DNA from: Gordonia sp. OPL2
GTDB taxonomy: Bacteria > Actinomycetota > Actinomycetes > Mycobacteriales > Mycobacteriaceae
Direction: 5' to 3'
NCBI RefSeq assembly: GCF_003797825.1
Contig: NZ_RKME01000017.1
Location: forward strand, 1 to 64,000
Length of the DNA stretch: 64,000 nucleotides
The translations under genes were made by a program, and so were the position numbers. Shown piece by piece: positions 24,279-32,096 of this stretch; position 1 is the first letter of the stretch; each line of letters starts with the position of its first letter. Below the pieces are notes generated by a model. That model was not told where the DNA came from and ran no database searches. It saw only the letters and a program-made list of their open reading frames with translations.

Positions 24279-25025
24279 TCACCTGAGTTGAGGTCCGAGC
24301 ACCCGCTCCACATGGGCCGAGAACTCGGCCCGGAAGCTCCCGTAACGTTCTCGGATCAGCTCGCCGGGCCACGGCGCCGGACACAGTTCGTCGGGAAGCA
24401 GCGGATCGCGCATGATATGCCGGACGACCCGGGCGGCCACCTCGAATCGGTCCCGGAGGTCGACGGCATCGTCGAGCGCCGCAATCAGTTCAGTGGACCG
24501 TTCCGCCCACACCGTTGGCGCGAACAGCTGTTGGGCCAGTTCACTCGGCGAGCCGTCCGGCTCGGCGTCGAACATCGTCACGCGCGGCACCACCGCCGGA
24601 TCATCCAGTGTCACATCGATATTGGCCGGCCGCATCCACACTCCCTCACGCAATTCGCCGAACCGCGAACCGGTCAGGGCGGTGCGCGTCGCGCTGCGCA
24701 TCGCAGCGTCATCGGATGGCACGCTGATGACCGCGAGTCGCCATCGACCGTTCCACGCACGGAGCACGGGGTGAATCGATTCGTCCTGCCGGCGTTGGCG
24801 TTCCACCAGTCGGTCGCTGAGCCGGTAGATCCCGTCGGCGCGGTCGAGGTCGCCGCCCGCGACCATCCGGGTGAGTGCAACACGTATCGCGGACTCACCG
24901 ATGCCGAGTTCGGAGGCGATGGCGAGAATCCCGGCGGGTGATGCCTGGGCCGGGTGCGTACCCAGCAGCGTGCTGAGGATGGCCGACCGCGCCGGGAGGC
25001 GCTGCGATCCGGACGTGCGGGGCAT
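24279..25025 (-). CDS. PaaX-like transcriptional regulator
   Basis: 248 residues. The N-terminal winged helix (ARSAILSTLLGTHPAQ onward, with SAIRVALTRMVAGGDLDR as recognition helix) and the PaaX central and C-terminal segments (WRLAVISVP and RVVRHIMRDPLLPDELCPAPWPG) are clear. PaaX proteins repress phenylacetate and related aromatic pathways and are released by the CoA thioester. It is upstream of, and on the same strand as, the AidB-like/crotonase genes, so it probably controls them. TAGCAT ends 6 nt before the ATG (leaderless). Confidence 0.85.
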   Translation of the reverse strand: MPRTSGSQRLPARSAILSTLLGTHPAQASPAGILAIASELGIGESAIRVALTRMVAGGDLDRADGIYRLSDRLVERQRRQDESIHPVLRAWNGRWRLAVISVPSDDAAMRSATRTALTGSRFGELREGVWMRPANIDVTLDDPAVVPRVTMFDAEPDGSPSELAQQLFAPTVWAERSTELIAALDDAVDLRDRFEVAARVVRHIMRDPLLPDELCPAPWPGELIRERYGSFRAEFSAHVERVLGPQLR

Positions 25026-25034
25026 GGCGCGATG

Positions 25035-26009
25035 CTATCGCGGCGGCCGATACGCCTGGTCCGCCGCGCCGCCGCGCACCACCTGCGACGGGTTCACCCC
25101 GTATCGCCGACGATGCGCCGACGCGAATCGGCTCGGGCTGCTGAATCCCCACCGGGCGGCGGCGTCGGCGACCGTGACGGCGCCGCCGTCGAGATCGGCG
25201 TGCGCGCGCTCGAGACGGATGTCGGCCAGCGCGCGGGTGGGCGTGGTCCCGACGTACTCGGCGAACGCCTCCTGCAGCCGGCGGACACTGGTGCCACCGA
25301 CGGCAGCCATCTCCGCCAACGTCCACGGCCGACCCGGGTCGTCGTGCAGTGCATCGAGGACACGCTTCACCATCCCCGGGCGCATCGGCCGTTCCGAGTC
25401 GGCGTCCGAACCGGTGACGGCGAGAAGGAAGGCGGTGGTCACGGCACTCGCGAGCTGTGGGCCGACCAACGGATTGGCCAGCAGGTCGACCGGGTCGCGC
25501 TTCTGCGCGGAGAGTGCGGTGACCAGGCCGAGCCACGACGCCCCGGCGTCGGCCGACACGTCGACACGATCGGGCAGCGACAACCGCCGTCGGATGGGCG
25601 CGAGATGAATCCGGTCGGCCTCCCGTTCCAGGTGCTCGGCGTCGAACTTCACCCCCAGCACATGGCAATCCGCGGTCCAGCGACTGATGAGCGACGGCGT
25701 GTCGGCAGCGAAGATCGTGCCCTGACCGGGTGCCGAGACGAGTTCACCGTGGCCGCTGCGGGAATGCAACCGCCCCGACAGCGGGATGTTCACTTCGTAG
25801 GCGCCGGGATAGTCACACGCGATCGACACCGCCGTCCCCCACGTGAGACGGCCGATCGTGACCCCGCCGAGCTCGACCGTGCGCAACGACAGGTCGACGT
25901 CGTCGCGACCGTCGAGAGCCTGCAGCTCGTGCGGGAAGTACACATCGGCCACAGCCTGATGTGCTGTCTCCCAATCCCGTGTACCCACGAGCTGCTCGGA
26001 TGCGGACAT
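25035..26009 (-). CDS. gcoR: AraC-family regulator of the O-demethylase genes, GcoR-like
   Basis: 324 residues. The N-terminal cupin-like AraC-binding domain (YPGAYEVNIPLSGRLHSRSG) is followed by the C-terminal HTH_18 (TLAEMAAVGGTSVRRLQEAF and VADAAARWGFSSPSRFASAHRRRYG). It is divergent from the P450/reductase pair, the same arrangement as the AraC-type regulator beside gcoAB in Amycolatopsis. It most likely activates gcoAB in response to guaiacol-like aromatics (inference). It starts 184 bases from the P450 start. Confidence 0.8.
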   Translation of the reverse strand: MSASEQLVGTRDWETAHQAVADVYFPHELQALDGRDDVDLSLRTVELGGVTIGRLTWGTAVSIACDYPGAYEVNIPLSGRLHSRSGHGELVSAPGQGTIFAADTPSLISRWTADCHVLGVKFDAEHLEREADRIHLAPIRRRLSLPDRVDVSADAGASWLGLVTALSAQKRDPVDLLANPLVGPQLASAVTTAFLLAVTGSDADSERPMRPGMVKRVLDALHDDPGRPWTLAEMAAVGGTSVRRLQEAFAEYVGTTPTRALADIRLERAHADLDGGAVTVADAAARWGFSSPSRFASAHRRRYGVNPSQVVRGGAADQAYRPPR

Positions 26010-26056
26010 GGTCTCTGTGTTCTACCGCATGGCCGACCGCGCATGCGATTCAGATC

Positions 26057-26078
26057 ACAGATTGTTCGCGCGATCTGT
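26057..26078. promoter_or_regulatory. Candidate operator between gcoR and gcoA
   Basis: An inverted repeat ACAGAT-N10-ATCTGT lies in the divergent intergenic region, about 115 bases before the gcoA start and 48 bases before the gcoR start. The surrounding 60 bases are A/T-richer than the genes. AraC regulators usually bind direct repeats, so the assignment is weak. Confidence 0.35.
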
Positions 26079-26193
26079 CTCATGCCCGCGCAAACGGTGT
26101 CGAGCGGCACCGCGCCGGAACCTAGCGTCTTGGCGACACCGGGCATCACCGCCCGATCGAGGAACACCGTCACCCGACCGAGGAGCACACCCC

Positions 26194-27405
26194 GTGACCA
26201 CCACCGTTTCCTGGCTCGACGACATCACCATGACCCAACTCGAGCGCAATCCGTACCCGATCTACGAGCGCCTGCGCGCCGAGGTCCCGCTCGCCTACGT
26301 CCCTGTCCTGGGGTCGTACGTCGCGACCACCGCCGAGATCTGCCGCGAGATCGCGACCAGCGACGATTTCGAGGCGATCATCACCAAGGCCGGCGGCCGC
26401 ACCTTCGGACATCCTGCGGTGATCGGCGTCAACGGACCGATCCACGCCGACCTGCGATCGATGGTCGACCCGGCGCTGCAACCGCAAGAGGTTGACCGGT
26501 GGATCGACGACCTGGTCCGGCCGATCGCCCGCCGCTACCTGGAGACCTTCGAGGACGTCGGCCGCGCGGAGCTCGTCGCCGAGTACTGCGAACCGGTCTC
26601 GGTGCGCGCCCTCGGGGACCTCCTCGGCCTGCAGATGGTGAGCTCGGATCAGCTCCGCGACTGGTTCCACAAGCTCTCCCGATCGTTCACCAACGCCGGC
26701 GTCGACGAGGACGGCGAGTTCACCAACCCCGACGGCTTCCGCGAGGGCGACGAGGCGAAAGCGGAGATCCGCGCGATCGTCGATCCCCTGATCGACCACT
26801 GGATCGAGCACCCCGACGACAGCGCGATCAGCCACTGGCTGCACGACGGCATGCCCGAGGGTGAGACCCGCGATCGTGACTACATCTATCCGACACTGTT
26901 CGTGTATCTGCTCGGCGCGATGCAGGAGCCGGGTCACGCGATGGCCTCGACGCTCGTCGGACTGTTCACCCGTCCCGAGCAGATGGAGCAGGTCGTCGAC
27001 GAACCGGCCCTGATCCCACGCTCCATCTCCGAGGGCATGCGCTGGACCTCGCCGATCTGGTCGGCGACCGCACGGATCAGCACGGCCGACATCGAGGTGG
27101 CCGGCGTCTCGTTGCCGGCGGGTTCGGTTGTCCTCATGTCCTACGGCTCGGCGAACCACGACGACACCGTCTACGACGCACCCTCCGACTACGACCTCTC
27201 TCGGCCACCCTTGCCACACCTGGCGTTCGGCGCCGGCAATCATGCTTGTGCAGGAATCTATTTCGCCAACCATGTCTGTCGGATCGGTATGGAAGAACTC
27301 TTCGACTCGATTCCGAATCTCGAACGCGACACCGGCAACGAGGTCGAGTTCTGGGGGTGGGGATTCCGCGGGCCGACGTCGCTGCATGTCACCTGGGAGG
27401 CCTGA
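26194..27405 (+). CDS. gcoA: Cytochrome P450 aromatic O-demethylase, GcoA/CYP255 type
   Basis: 403 residues. The heme-thiolate motif is FGAGNHACAGIY with Cys352. The I-helix region reads LLGAMQEPGHAMAST, unusual for a P450 because the common acid-alcohol pair is replaced, exactly as in GcoA of Amycolatopsis. Active-site residues Phe71, Ile77 and Phe165 map to Phe75, Ile81 and Phe169 of that enzyme, with a four-residue offset from a shorter N-terminus. The enzyme demethylates guaiacol to catechol, releasing formaldehyde. AGGAG lies 8 nt before the GTG. The reductase gene begins two bases after the stop. Confidence 0.93.
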   Translation: MTTTVSWLDDITMTQLERNPYPIYERLRAEVPLAYVPVLGSYVATTAEICREIATSDDFEAIITKAGGRTFGHPAVIGVNGPIHADLRSMVDPALQPQEVDRWIDDLVRPIARRYLETFEDVGRAELVAEYCEPVSVRALGDLLGLQMVSSDQLRDWFHKLSRSFTNAGVDEDGEFTNPDGFREGDEAKAEIRAIVDPLIDHWIEHPDDSAISHWLHDGMPEGETRDRDYIYPTLFVYLLGAMQEPGHAMASTLVGLFTRPEQMEQVVDEPALIPRSISEGMRWTSPIWSATARISTADIEVAGVSLPAGSVVLMSYGSANHDDTVYDAPSDYDLSRPPLPHLAFGAGNHACAGIYFANHVCRIGMEELFDSIPNLERDTGNEVEFWGWGFRGPTSLHVTWEA

Positions 27406-27407
27406 GG

Positions 27408-28436
27408 ATGGGGTCCTACTCGGTCCAGGTGTCCGGTTCCGATCCTCGGACCGTCGAGTGCAGCGCGGATCAACGGTTGCTCGACGCCTTCCTGCGCAGC
27501 GGCGTGTATCTGCCGAACTCCTGCAATCAGGGCACCTGCGGCACCTGCAAGGTGAAGTTGTTGCGCGGCAACGTCGAACAGCCCTCGATACCCGAGACCG
27601 TGATGTCGGCACAGGATCAGGCGTCCGGCCACATCCTCGCCTGCCAGTCCGTTCCGAGGTCCGATGCACACATCGAAGTACCCCTCGGCTGTGCGAGCGG
27701 TCCGCGACATGCACTGCGGGACATGGTCGGAACGGTCACCGGTCTCCGACCCATCGCCGACGACACGGTGGCTCTCACGGTCGAGATCGACGAGCCCCTC
27801 GAGTTCTCGGCAGGGCAATACATCGAGTTAGTGGTGCCGGACACTGGGGAGGTCCGCCAGTATTCGATGGCCAACCCGCCGGGGTGCGGTGAGCGACTGG
27901 AGTTCCACATCCGTCGCGTCCCGGACGGCCGAGCCACCGACGGCTGGATCTTCGACTCCCTGGCACACGGCCATTCCGTCGAGATGCGAGGCCCCTGGGG
28001 CGATTTCGTCCACGACACCGAGGTCGGCGCACCGATGGTGCTACTCGCCGGCGGAACGGGTCTCGCACCGCTGACATCGATCGCCCTGGACGCGCTGGCA
28101 CTCGATCCCGACCGCGAGATCCACCTGTATCACGGTGTGCGCCATCGGCAGGACCTCTATGCGGTCGGCTTCTGGGAGACACTGGAGCGCGCACACCCCG
28201 GTCTCCGCTACGTGCCGTGCCTGAGCCGCGACGACTGGGACGGTCGCCATGGTTATGTCGGCGATGCGCTCGTCGAGGACTTCGACAGCCTGCGCGGCCA
28301 CGTCGCCTATCTGTGCGGCCCGCCCGCGATGGTCGACGCCGGTGTCAGGGCGTGCAAGCGTCGTCGCATGCCGGGCCGCAACATCCGGCGGGAGAAGTAC
28401 ACGCCGGCGCCGGTGACCGATCTGGCTGCGGTGTGA
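27408..28436 (+). CDS. gcoB: Three-domain P450 reductase (2Fe-2S, FAD, NADH), GcoB type
   Basis: 342 residues. An N-terminal plant-type ferredoxin domain has ligands Cys39, Cys44, Cys47 and Cys79 (C-x4-C-x2-C-x31-C). The FAD domain carries RQYSMANPP, and the NAD(P) domain carries LLAGGTGLAPLTSI and YLCGPPAMVDAGV. It passes electrons from NADH to the P450. The fused ferredoxin-reductase layout is the hallmark of GcoAB and differs from the usual separate ferredoxin and reductase of P450 systems. Last gene of the two-gene operon. Confidence 0.93.
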   Translation: MGSYSVQVSGSDPRTVECSADQRLLDAFLRSGVYLPNSCNQGTCGTCKVKLLRGNVEQPSIPETVMSAQDQASGHILACQSVPRSDAHIEVPLGCASGPRHALRDMVGTVTGLRPIADDTVALTVEIDEPLEFSAGQYIELVVPDTGEVRQYSMANPPGCGERLEFHIRRVPDGRATDGWIFDSLAHGHSVEMRGPWGDFVHDTEVGAPMVLLAGGTGLAPLTSIALDALALDPDREIHLYHGVRHRQDLYAVGFWETLERAHPGLRYVPCLSRDDWDGRHGYVGDALVEDFDSLRGHVAYLCGPPAMVDAGVRACKRRRMPGRNIRREKYTPAPVTDLAAV

Positions 28437-28537
28437 ACGCCTCGCGATGATTGAGTTCCCGCGGCACGGGTATCCATGCTGTGCGGTTACATGACACCGC
28501 CCCGAGAAGAGCAATCCGATATCGATGGGAGCGTGAG

Positions 28538-28747
28538 ATGGCACAGTACCGCGTGATCAATGCCGACGGCGATGTGATCGACACGAAGGAGTTCTCCGAC
28601 GCCACCGGTGCCTACGACTGGCTCAAGACCGTCGAAGCACCCGACGACCAGCTCGGTGTCGCGATGCAGGTCCTCGACGAGGGCGAGTGGAAGAACTTCG
28701 AGGTGTCCGACGGCGGCACGAACGCCAATCCGTCCGCCGACGCCTGA
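28538..28747 (+). CDS. Small conserved-looking hypothetical protein
   Basis: 69 residues, acidic, beginning MAQYRVINADGDVIDTKEFS and containing YDWLKTVEAPDD and EWKNFEVSDGG. The ATG follows GGGAGCGTGAG. No domain is recognised; the alternating pattern suggests a small alpha/beta fold. It ends just before a strong hairpin terminator. Confidence 0.65.
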   Translation: MAQYRVINADGDVIDTKEFSDATGAYDWLKTVEAPDDQLGVAMQVLDEGEWKNFEVSDGGTNANPSADA

Positions 28748-28783
28748 GCCAGCGCGCTGAGGGAAGCGCGAACGCCGACACAA

Positions 28784-28844
28784 ACGAGGAGGCCCTGACC
28801 AGGAATCCCTGGTCAGGGCCTCTTCTGCTATCTCAACCTAGCGT
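28784..28844. repeat. Left copy of an exact 61-bp direct repeat bounding the fic module
   Basis: All 61 bases, from ACGAGGAGGCC to CAACCTAGCGT, are identical to 30199-30259. The right copy runs straight into tRNA-Pro; this copy ends six bases before the fic stop. The flanking bases differ on both sides. The repeat contains a 15-bp-stem terminator. Copy-to-copy distance is 1415 bp. Confidence 0.97.
28789..28822. terminator. Hairpin terminator, left copy
   Basis: A perfect 15-bp stem (GAGGCCCTGACCAGG with CCTGGTCAGGGCCTC) closes a four-base AATC loop. It lies downstream of both the small + strand gene and the - strand fic gene, and can serve both. Confidence 0.88.
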
Positions 28845-28850
28845 GTCTGT

Positions 28851-30020
28851 TCAGAACTCCAGTGCCGCCAGGACCGCATCGCACTGAAAGATTCGGTCGT
28901 AACGCCCTTCATTGCGCTGCCGGAGAATGCCGTTGTCGACCAGTTTGGCGATCGCGGTGTTCGCGGCCTGGTACGACACTTCGTACAGTCGCGCCGCGAG
29001 CGAAGCAGTGATCATGGGATACCCGATCAAGTCATCCGCAATTCGAAGCGATACTCCCTTCGCTCCCTTCAGCGTCATCTGGAAGCTGTCCCGAAGTGCC
29101 AGCAATCTGTCGACTCGCGCGACGACCTCTAACGATTCGGAGTGGATCGCGGCGGCGATGAAGCAGACCCAGGCGTCCCAGTCGCCAGTCTGCGACACGC
29201 GCAGAAGGCCATCTTGATACTCATCCCGACGTTGCTCGAGCCAGGGCGAGATGTTGAGCACGGGGTAGCGTAGGTCGCCTGCACTCATCAGCTGAAGAGC
29301 AGCAACGAGACGACCTAATCGACCGTTTCCATCGTGGAACGGATGCAGTGCCTCGAATTGGTAGTGGGCCGCCGCGACGCGGACGATCGTCGGAATGTCG
29401 TCACGCTTGCGTACCCAAGTCTGCCAAGCATCCAGACCATCCTTCAGCCGATGGTCCGCTGGCGGCGGTACGAAACGAGCTGAGTCGACCCTTCGGCTGC
29501 CAACCCCGATGAAAACCTGTGTCGTTCTCACGCTTCCGGCGTGTGGGCCATCGCTTGCTGTTCCCTGCAGGAGCTGAGCCTGGAGGTCCTCCAACATCCG
29601 CACGGAGATCGGTTGTCCCTGGTCAACCAGAGCGTAGGCACGCTCTGCCGCCGTCACATAGTTGCGGACCTCGCTGACCGATCTTGTCAGTTCATCGTCG
29701 CTGAGGAAGTCAGCCTCGAAGACGTCTGACAGTGCGGCGAACGTACCTTCGAGAGCGGAGGTGCTCACCGCTTCACGCCGAGTCGCTGGTCGTGTCAGCA
29801 ACGTTGGGTTGGGAAGCAGGGACGACGCCTGATCTGCGCGAGCGAGTGCTGTGGCCGCGTCGATGACCACAGAATAGGTGGCAGCTTCCAGATCTATACG
29901 CGACGGAAGCGGGTCCGGTACGAACGCAAAGTAGTCGAAGTCCTCGCGAAAACGTTTGTCGTACCCCGCGATCGGGACCAATTGCCCAATCGGGCTGTTC
30001 TTCAACTTGGAGATGTCCAT
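28851..30020 (-). CDS. Fic-family AMP-transferase with built-in inhibitory helix and C-terminal winged helix
   Basis: 389 residues. The Fic motif HPFHDGNGRLGR occupies residues 226-237 (catalytic His226, canonical). The inhibitory motif T-x3-E-G is at residues 87-92 (Glu91), making this a class II Fic that restrains itself. A flap precedes the active site, and residues ~320-389 form a winged helix (YEVSYQAANTAIAKLVDNGIL). Such proteins AMPylate hydroxyl groups of targets, often DNA gyrase or themselves. Codon use and base composition are clearly less GC-rich than neighbours, pointing to transfer. Two identical inverted repeats lie just upstream, so the wHTH may bind them. Module bounded by 61-bp direct repeats. 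Confidence 0.92.
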   Translation of the reverse strand: MDISKLKNSPIGQLVPIAGYDKRFREDFDYFAFVPDPLPSRIDLEAATYSVVIDAATALARADQASSLLPNPTLLTRPATRREAVSTSALEGTFAALSDVFEADFLSDDELTRSVSEVRNYVTAAERAYALVDQGQPISVRMLEDLQAQLLQGTASDGPHAGSVRTTQVFIGVGSRRVDSARFVPPPADHRLKDGLDAWQTWVRKRDDIPTIVRVAAAHYQFEALHPFHDGNGRLGRLVAALQLMSAGDLRYPVLNISPWLEQRRDEYQDGLLRVSQTGDWDAWVCFIAAAIHSESLEVVARVDRLLALRDSFQMTLKGAKGVSLRIADDLIGYPMITASLAARLYEVSYQAANTAIAKLVDNGILRQRNEGRYDRIFQCDAVLAALEF

Positions 30021-30031
30021 GCTCTCGGCTC

Positions 30032-30064
30032 AACCTTGAATTCCAACAACGTAATTTCAAGGTT
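30032..30064. promoter_or_regulatory. fic operator 1
   Basis: Perfect inverted repeat AACCTTGAA-N15-TTCAAGGTT, 12 bases upstream of the fic start codon. Same arms and same 15-base spacer as the second site. Confidence 0.8.
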
Positions 30065-30072
30065 ACCGCGCC

Positions 30073-30105
30073 AACCTTGAAATTGGTCAGCAGGATTTCA
30101 AGGTT
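30073..30105. promoter_or_regulatory. fic operator 2
   Basis: Second perfect AACCTTGAA-N15-TTCAAGGTT, displaced 41 bp (about four helical turns) from the first, so both would face the same side of the DNA. Confidence 0.8.
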
Positions 30106-30198
30106 TGGCAAGCGTGCAGCGGGTGTCGCGCTTGTCCGAAGCACTCTTCTGAAGGAGCGGAACACGGCACAGACTGAGCGCACGGCCGCCCAGCAGAT

Positions 30199-30258
30199 AC
30201 GAGGAGGCCCTGACCAGGAATCCCTGGTCAGGGCCTCTTCTGCTATCTCAACCTAGCG

Positions 30259-30259
<1 letters not shown>
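30199..30259. repeat. Right copy of the exact 61-bp direct repeat, abutting tRNA-Pro
   Basis: Identical to 28784-28844. Its last base (30259) is the complement of the discriminator A of tRNA-Pro, so the repeat begins exactly at the mature tRNA 3' end and extends through the tRNA terminator. This is the layout expected when an element integrates next to a tRNA 3' end and duplicates the target. Confidence 0.97.
30204..30237. terminator. tRNA-Pro terminator hairpin, right copy
   Basis: Perfect 15-bp stem with a four-base loop, identical to 28789-28822, 21 bases beyond the tRNA 3' end. Confidence 0.88.
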
Positions 30260-30332
<73 letters not shown>

Positions 30333-30529
30333 TGTGTAGCCTGCGATAGCTTACCCCCACGACCACGATGGGGCTAAATCGCCTGGTCACCGCCCGTCCA
30401 CACAAGTGACGCCGCAGCAAACAGTTGGACGCACTCGGCGCATTTCCGGCGCACATGAGCCGCCCAAACCTTAAAGTATTTCCGGTACGACTGTCCCGCT
30501 TCTCCCTCTCGAACCGAAAGGACACGGTC

Positions 30530-30946
30530 ATGACCTCCCCGGATCATGATGCCAACATAGGAGCGAAGGAAGGTTTCGCTTTCGGCATCTCGATTGTTGC
30601 GTCCGCTCTACTGTTCGTCGCCGGTCTGGTGGCCGTCTTCCAGGGCATCTCGGCCATCGCCAACGACAAGCTCTTCGTCGCCGGTCCGCAGTACGTCTAC
30701 CAGTTCGACCTCACCACCTGGGGCTGGATTCACCTGATCATCGGCATCCTGGCGGTCATCATCGCCGGTGGCCTCGCGGTCGGAGCCGACTGGGCGCGGA
30801 TCTCCGCGATCATCATCGCGTCGATCTCGATCATCGCGCAGTTCCTGTGGCTGCCCTACTACCCACTGTGGGCGATCCTGATCATCGCGCTCGACCTGGT
30901 GGTCATCTGGGCCGTCGCGACCTGGAAGCCGTCGAACATCGCGTGA
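30530..30946 (+). CDS. DUF7144-type four-helix membrane protein, paralogue 2
   Basis: 138 residues with four helices and the core VFQGISAIANDKLFVAGPQ, then YVYQFDLTTWGWIH and FLWLPYYPLWAIL. It is nearly superimposable on the protein at 19673-20077. GAAAGGA precedes the ATG by about 8 bases. Function unknown. A perfect 12-bp inverted repeat follows its stop. Confidence 0.82.
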   Translation: MTSPDHDANIGAKEGFAFGISIVASALLFVAGLVAVFQGISAIANDKLFVAGPQYVYQFDLTTWGWIHLIIGILAVIIAGGLAVGADWARISAIIIASISIIAQFLWLPYYPLWAILIIALDLVVIWAVATWKPSNIA

Positions 30947-30959
30947 CCCATCCGCTGCT

Positions 30960-31010
30960 CGGGCGGCTCCGAATCGCTGTGGTCCATACCCACTCGAACG
31001 GAGCCGCCCG
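30960..31010. terminator. 12-bp inverted repeat between the membrane gene and the lipocalin start
   Basis: CGGGCGGCTCCG (30960-30971) and CGGAGCCGCCCG (30999-31010) are perfect complements separated by 27 bases. The right arm ends one base before the lipocalin ATG at 31012, so the stem would cover the ribosome-binding region. It may terminate the upstream gene, control lipocalin translation, or both. Confidence 0.75.
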
Positions 31011-31011
31011 A

Positions 31012-31638
31012 ATGCGTATCACCCGCAGGATTCGACCCCTGTTCACCCTGTTCGCAACCGTCGCCGTGGTCATCGGCGCATTGGTCGCCACCTCCGCCCC
31101 CGCATCGGCTGCACCGCTGCAGCCGATCCCGAAACTCGACACCGAGCGGTATCTCGGATCGTGGTGGCAGCTCGCGGCGGTCCCCGCATTCTTCAACCTC
31201 GACTGTGCCAAGGACACCAAGGCCACCTACACCCCGATCAACCCGACGACGATCGGCGTGGAGAACACCTGCACGACCTTCACCGGACAGACCAACCGCG
31301 TCAAGGGCAAGGCCACGGTCGTCGACCCGGTCACCAAGGCCCAACTGTCGGTGAAGTTCCCCCAGGTACCCGCCAGCATCGATCCCGGCAACGCGCCGAA
31401 TTACATCGTCGCCTGGATCGCCGACGGCGCCACGCCTTCCGACCCATACCGGTTCGCCGTCGTCGGAGACCCGACCCGCACCTCCGGCTTCCTGCTGTCC
31501 CGCGACAAGGTCGTCCCGACCTCGACGCTGCGCATGCTCCGTGGCGAGATCGAGAAGGCCGGATTCAACTCGTGCACCTTCCTGGTCTCCCCGACGACAG
31601 GTGGACGCACCGATCAGTCGCCGCTCTGCCTGGTGTGA
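31012..31638 (+). CDS. Secreted lipocalin-family protein
   Basis: 208 residues. A signal peptide with twin arginines (ITRRIRPLFTLFATVAVVIG) ends near ATSAPASAAP. The mature protein opens with the lipocalin G-x-W block DTERYLGSWWQLAAVPAFF, and later YTPINPTTIGVENTCTTF and VVGDPTRTSGFLLSRD agree with Blc-type bacterial lipocalins. These carry lipids or other hydrophobic ligands in the envelope. Three Cys residues may form a disulfide. The ATG directly follows an inverted repeat, and no ribosome site is visible outside it. Confidence 0.87.
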   Translation: MRITRRIRPLFTLFATVAVVIGALVATSAPASAAPLQPIPKLDTERYLGSWWQLAAVPAFFNLDCAKDTKATYTPINPTTIGVENTCTTFTGQTNRVKGKATVVDPVTKAQLSVKFPQVPASIDPGNAPNYIVAWIADGATPSDPYRFAVVGDPTRTSGFLLSRDKVVPTSTLRMLRGEIEKAGFNSCTFLVSPTTGGRTDQSPLCLV

Positions 31639-31660
31639 TTCGTGCGGGTGCCGGTGTGGT

Positions 31661-31712
31661 CTCGATACGCGCCGGGCTCGCTACGCTCACGCGCCGCTAC
31701 TCGACCAGCAGA
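31661..31712. repeat. Dispersed repeat, family A
   Basis: Begins GTCTCGATACGCG and ends CTACTCGACCAGCA: the complement of the family A consensus GCTG(A/G)TCGAGTA to GTATCGAGAC. Its last bases are the first bases of the 99-bp tandem units that follow. Confidence 0.85.
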
Positions 31713-32096
31713 GGAAACGGCTGGCCGCGTCGTAGGCTGGCCGGGTGACCGTTGATCCCGACACCCGTCGCACCCGGCTGATCGAGGACGCTTACCGGAT
31801 CGACCAGCAGAGGAAACGGCTGGCCGCGTCGTAGGCTGGCCGGGTGACCGTTGATCCCGACACCCGCCGCACCCGGCTGATCGAGGACGCGTACCGGATC
31901 GACCAGCAGAGGAAACGGCCGGCCGCGTCGTAGGCTGGCCGGGTGACCGTTGATCCCGACACCCGTCGCACCCGGCTGATCGAGGACGCGTACCGGATCG
32001 ACCAGCGCAGGAAACGGTCGGCCGCGTCGTAGGCTGGCCGGGTGACCATTGATCCCGACACCCGCCGCACCCGGCTGATCGAGGACGCGTACCGGA
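31701..32096 (+). repeat. Four tandem 99-bp units, each with a leaderless promoter, start codon and gene 5' end
   Basis: Units start at 31701, 31800, 31899 and 31998 and are nearly identical. Each contains TAGGCT exactly 6 nt before a GTG (31745, 31844, 31943 and 32042) followed by the first 19 codons of the downstream acyl-CoA dehydrogenase gene. In the first three units that frame runs into the next unit and stops at TAG after 29 codons, nine bases before the next GTG. Only the fourth unit continues into the full gene. 99 is a multiple of three, so all starts share one frame. Confidence 0.95.
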
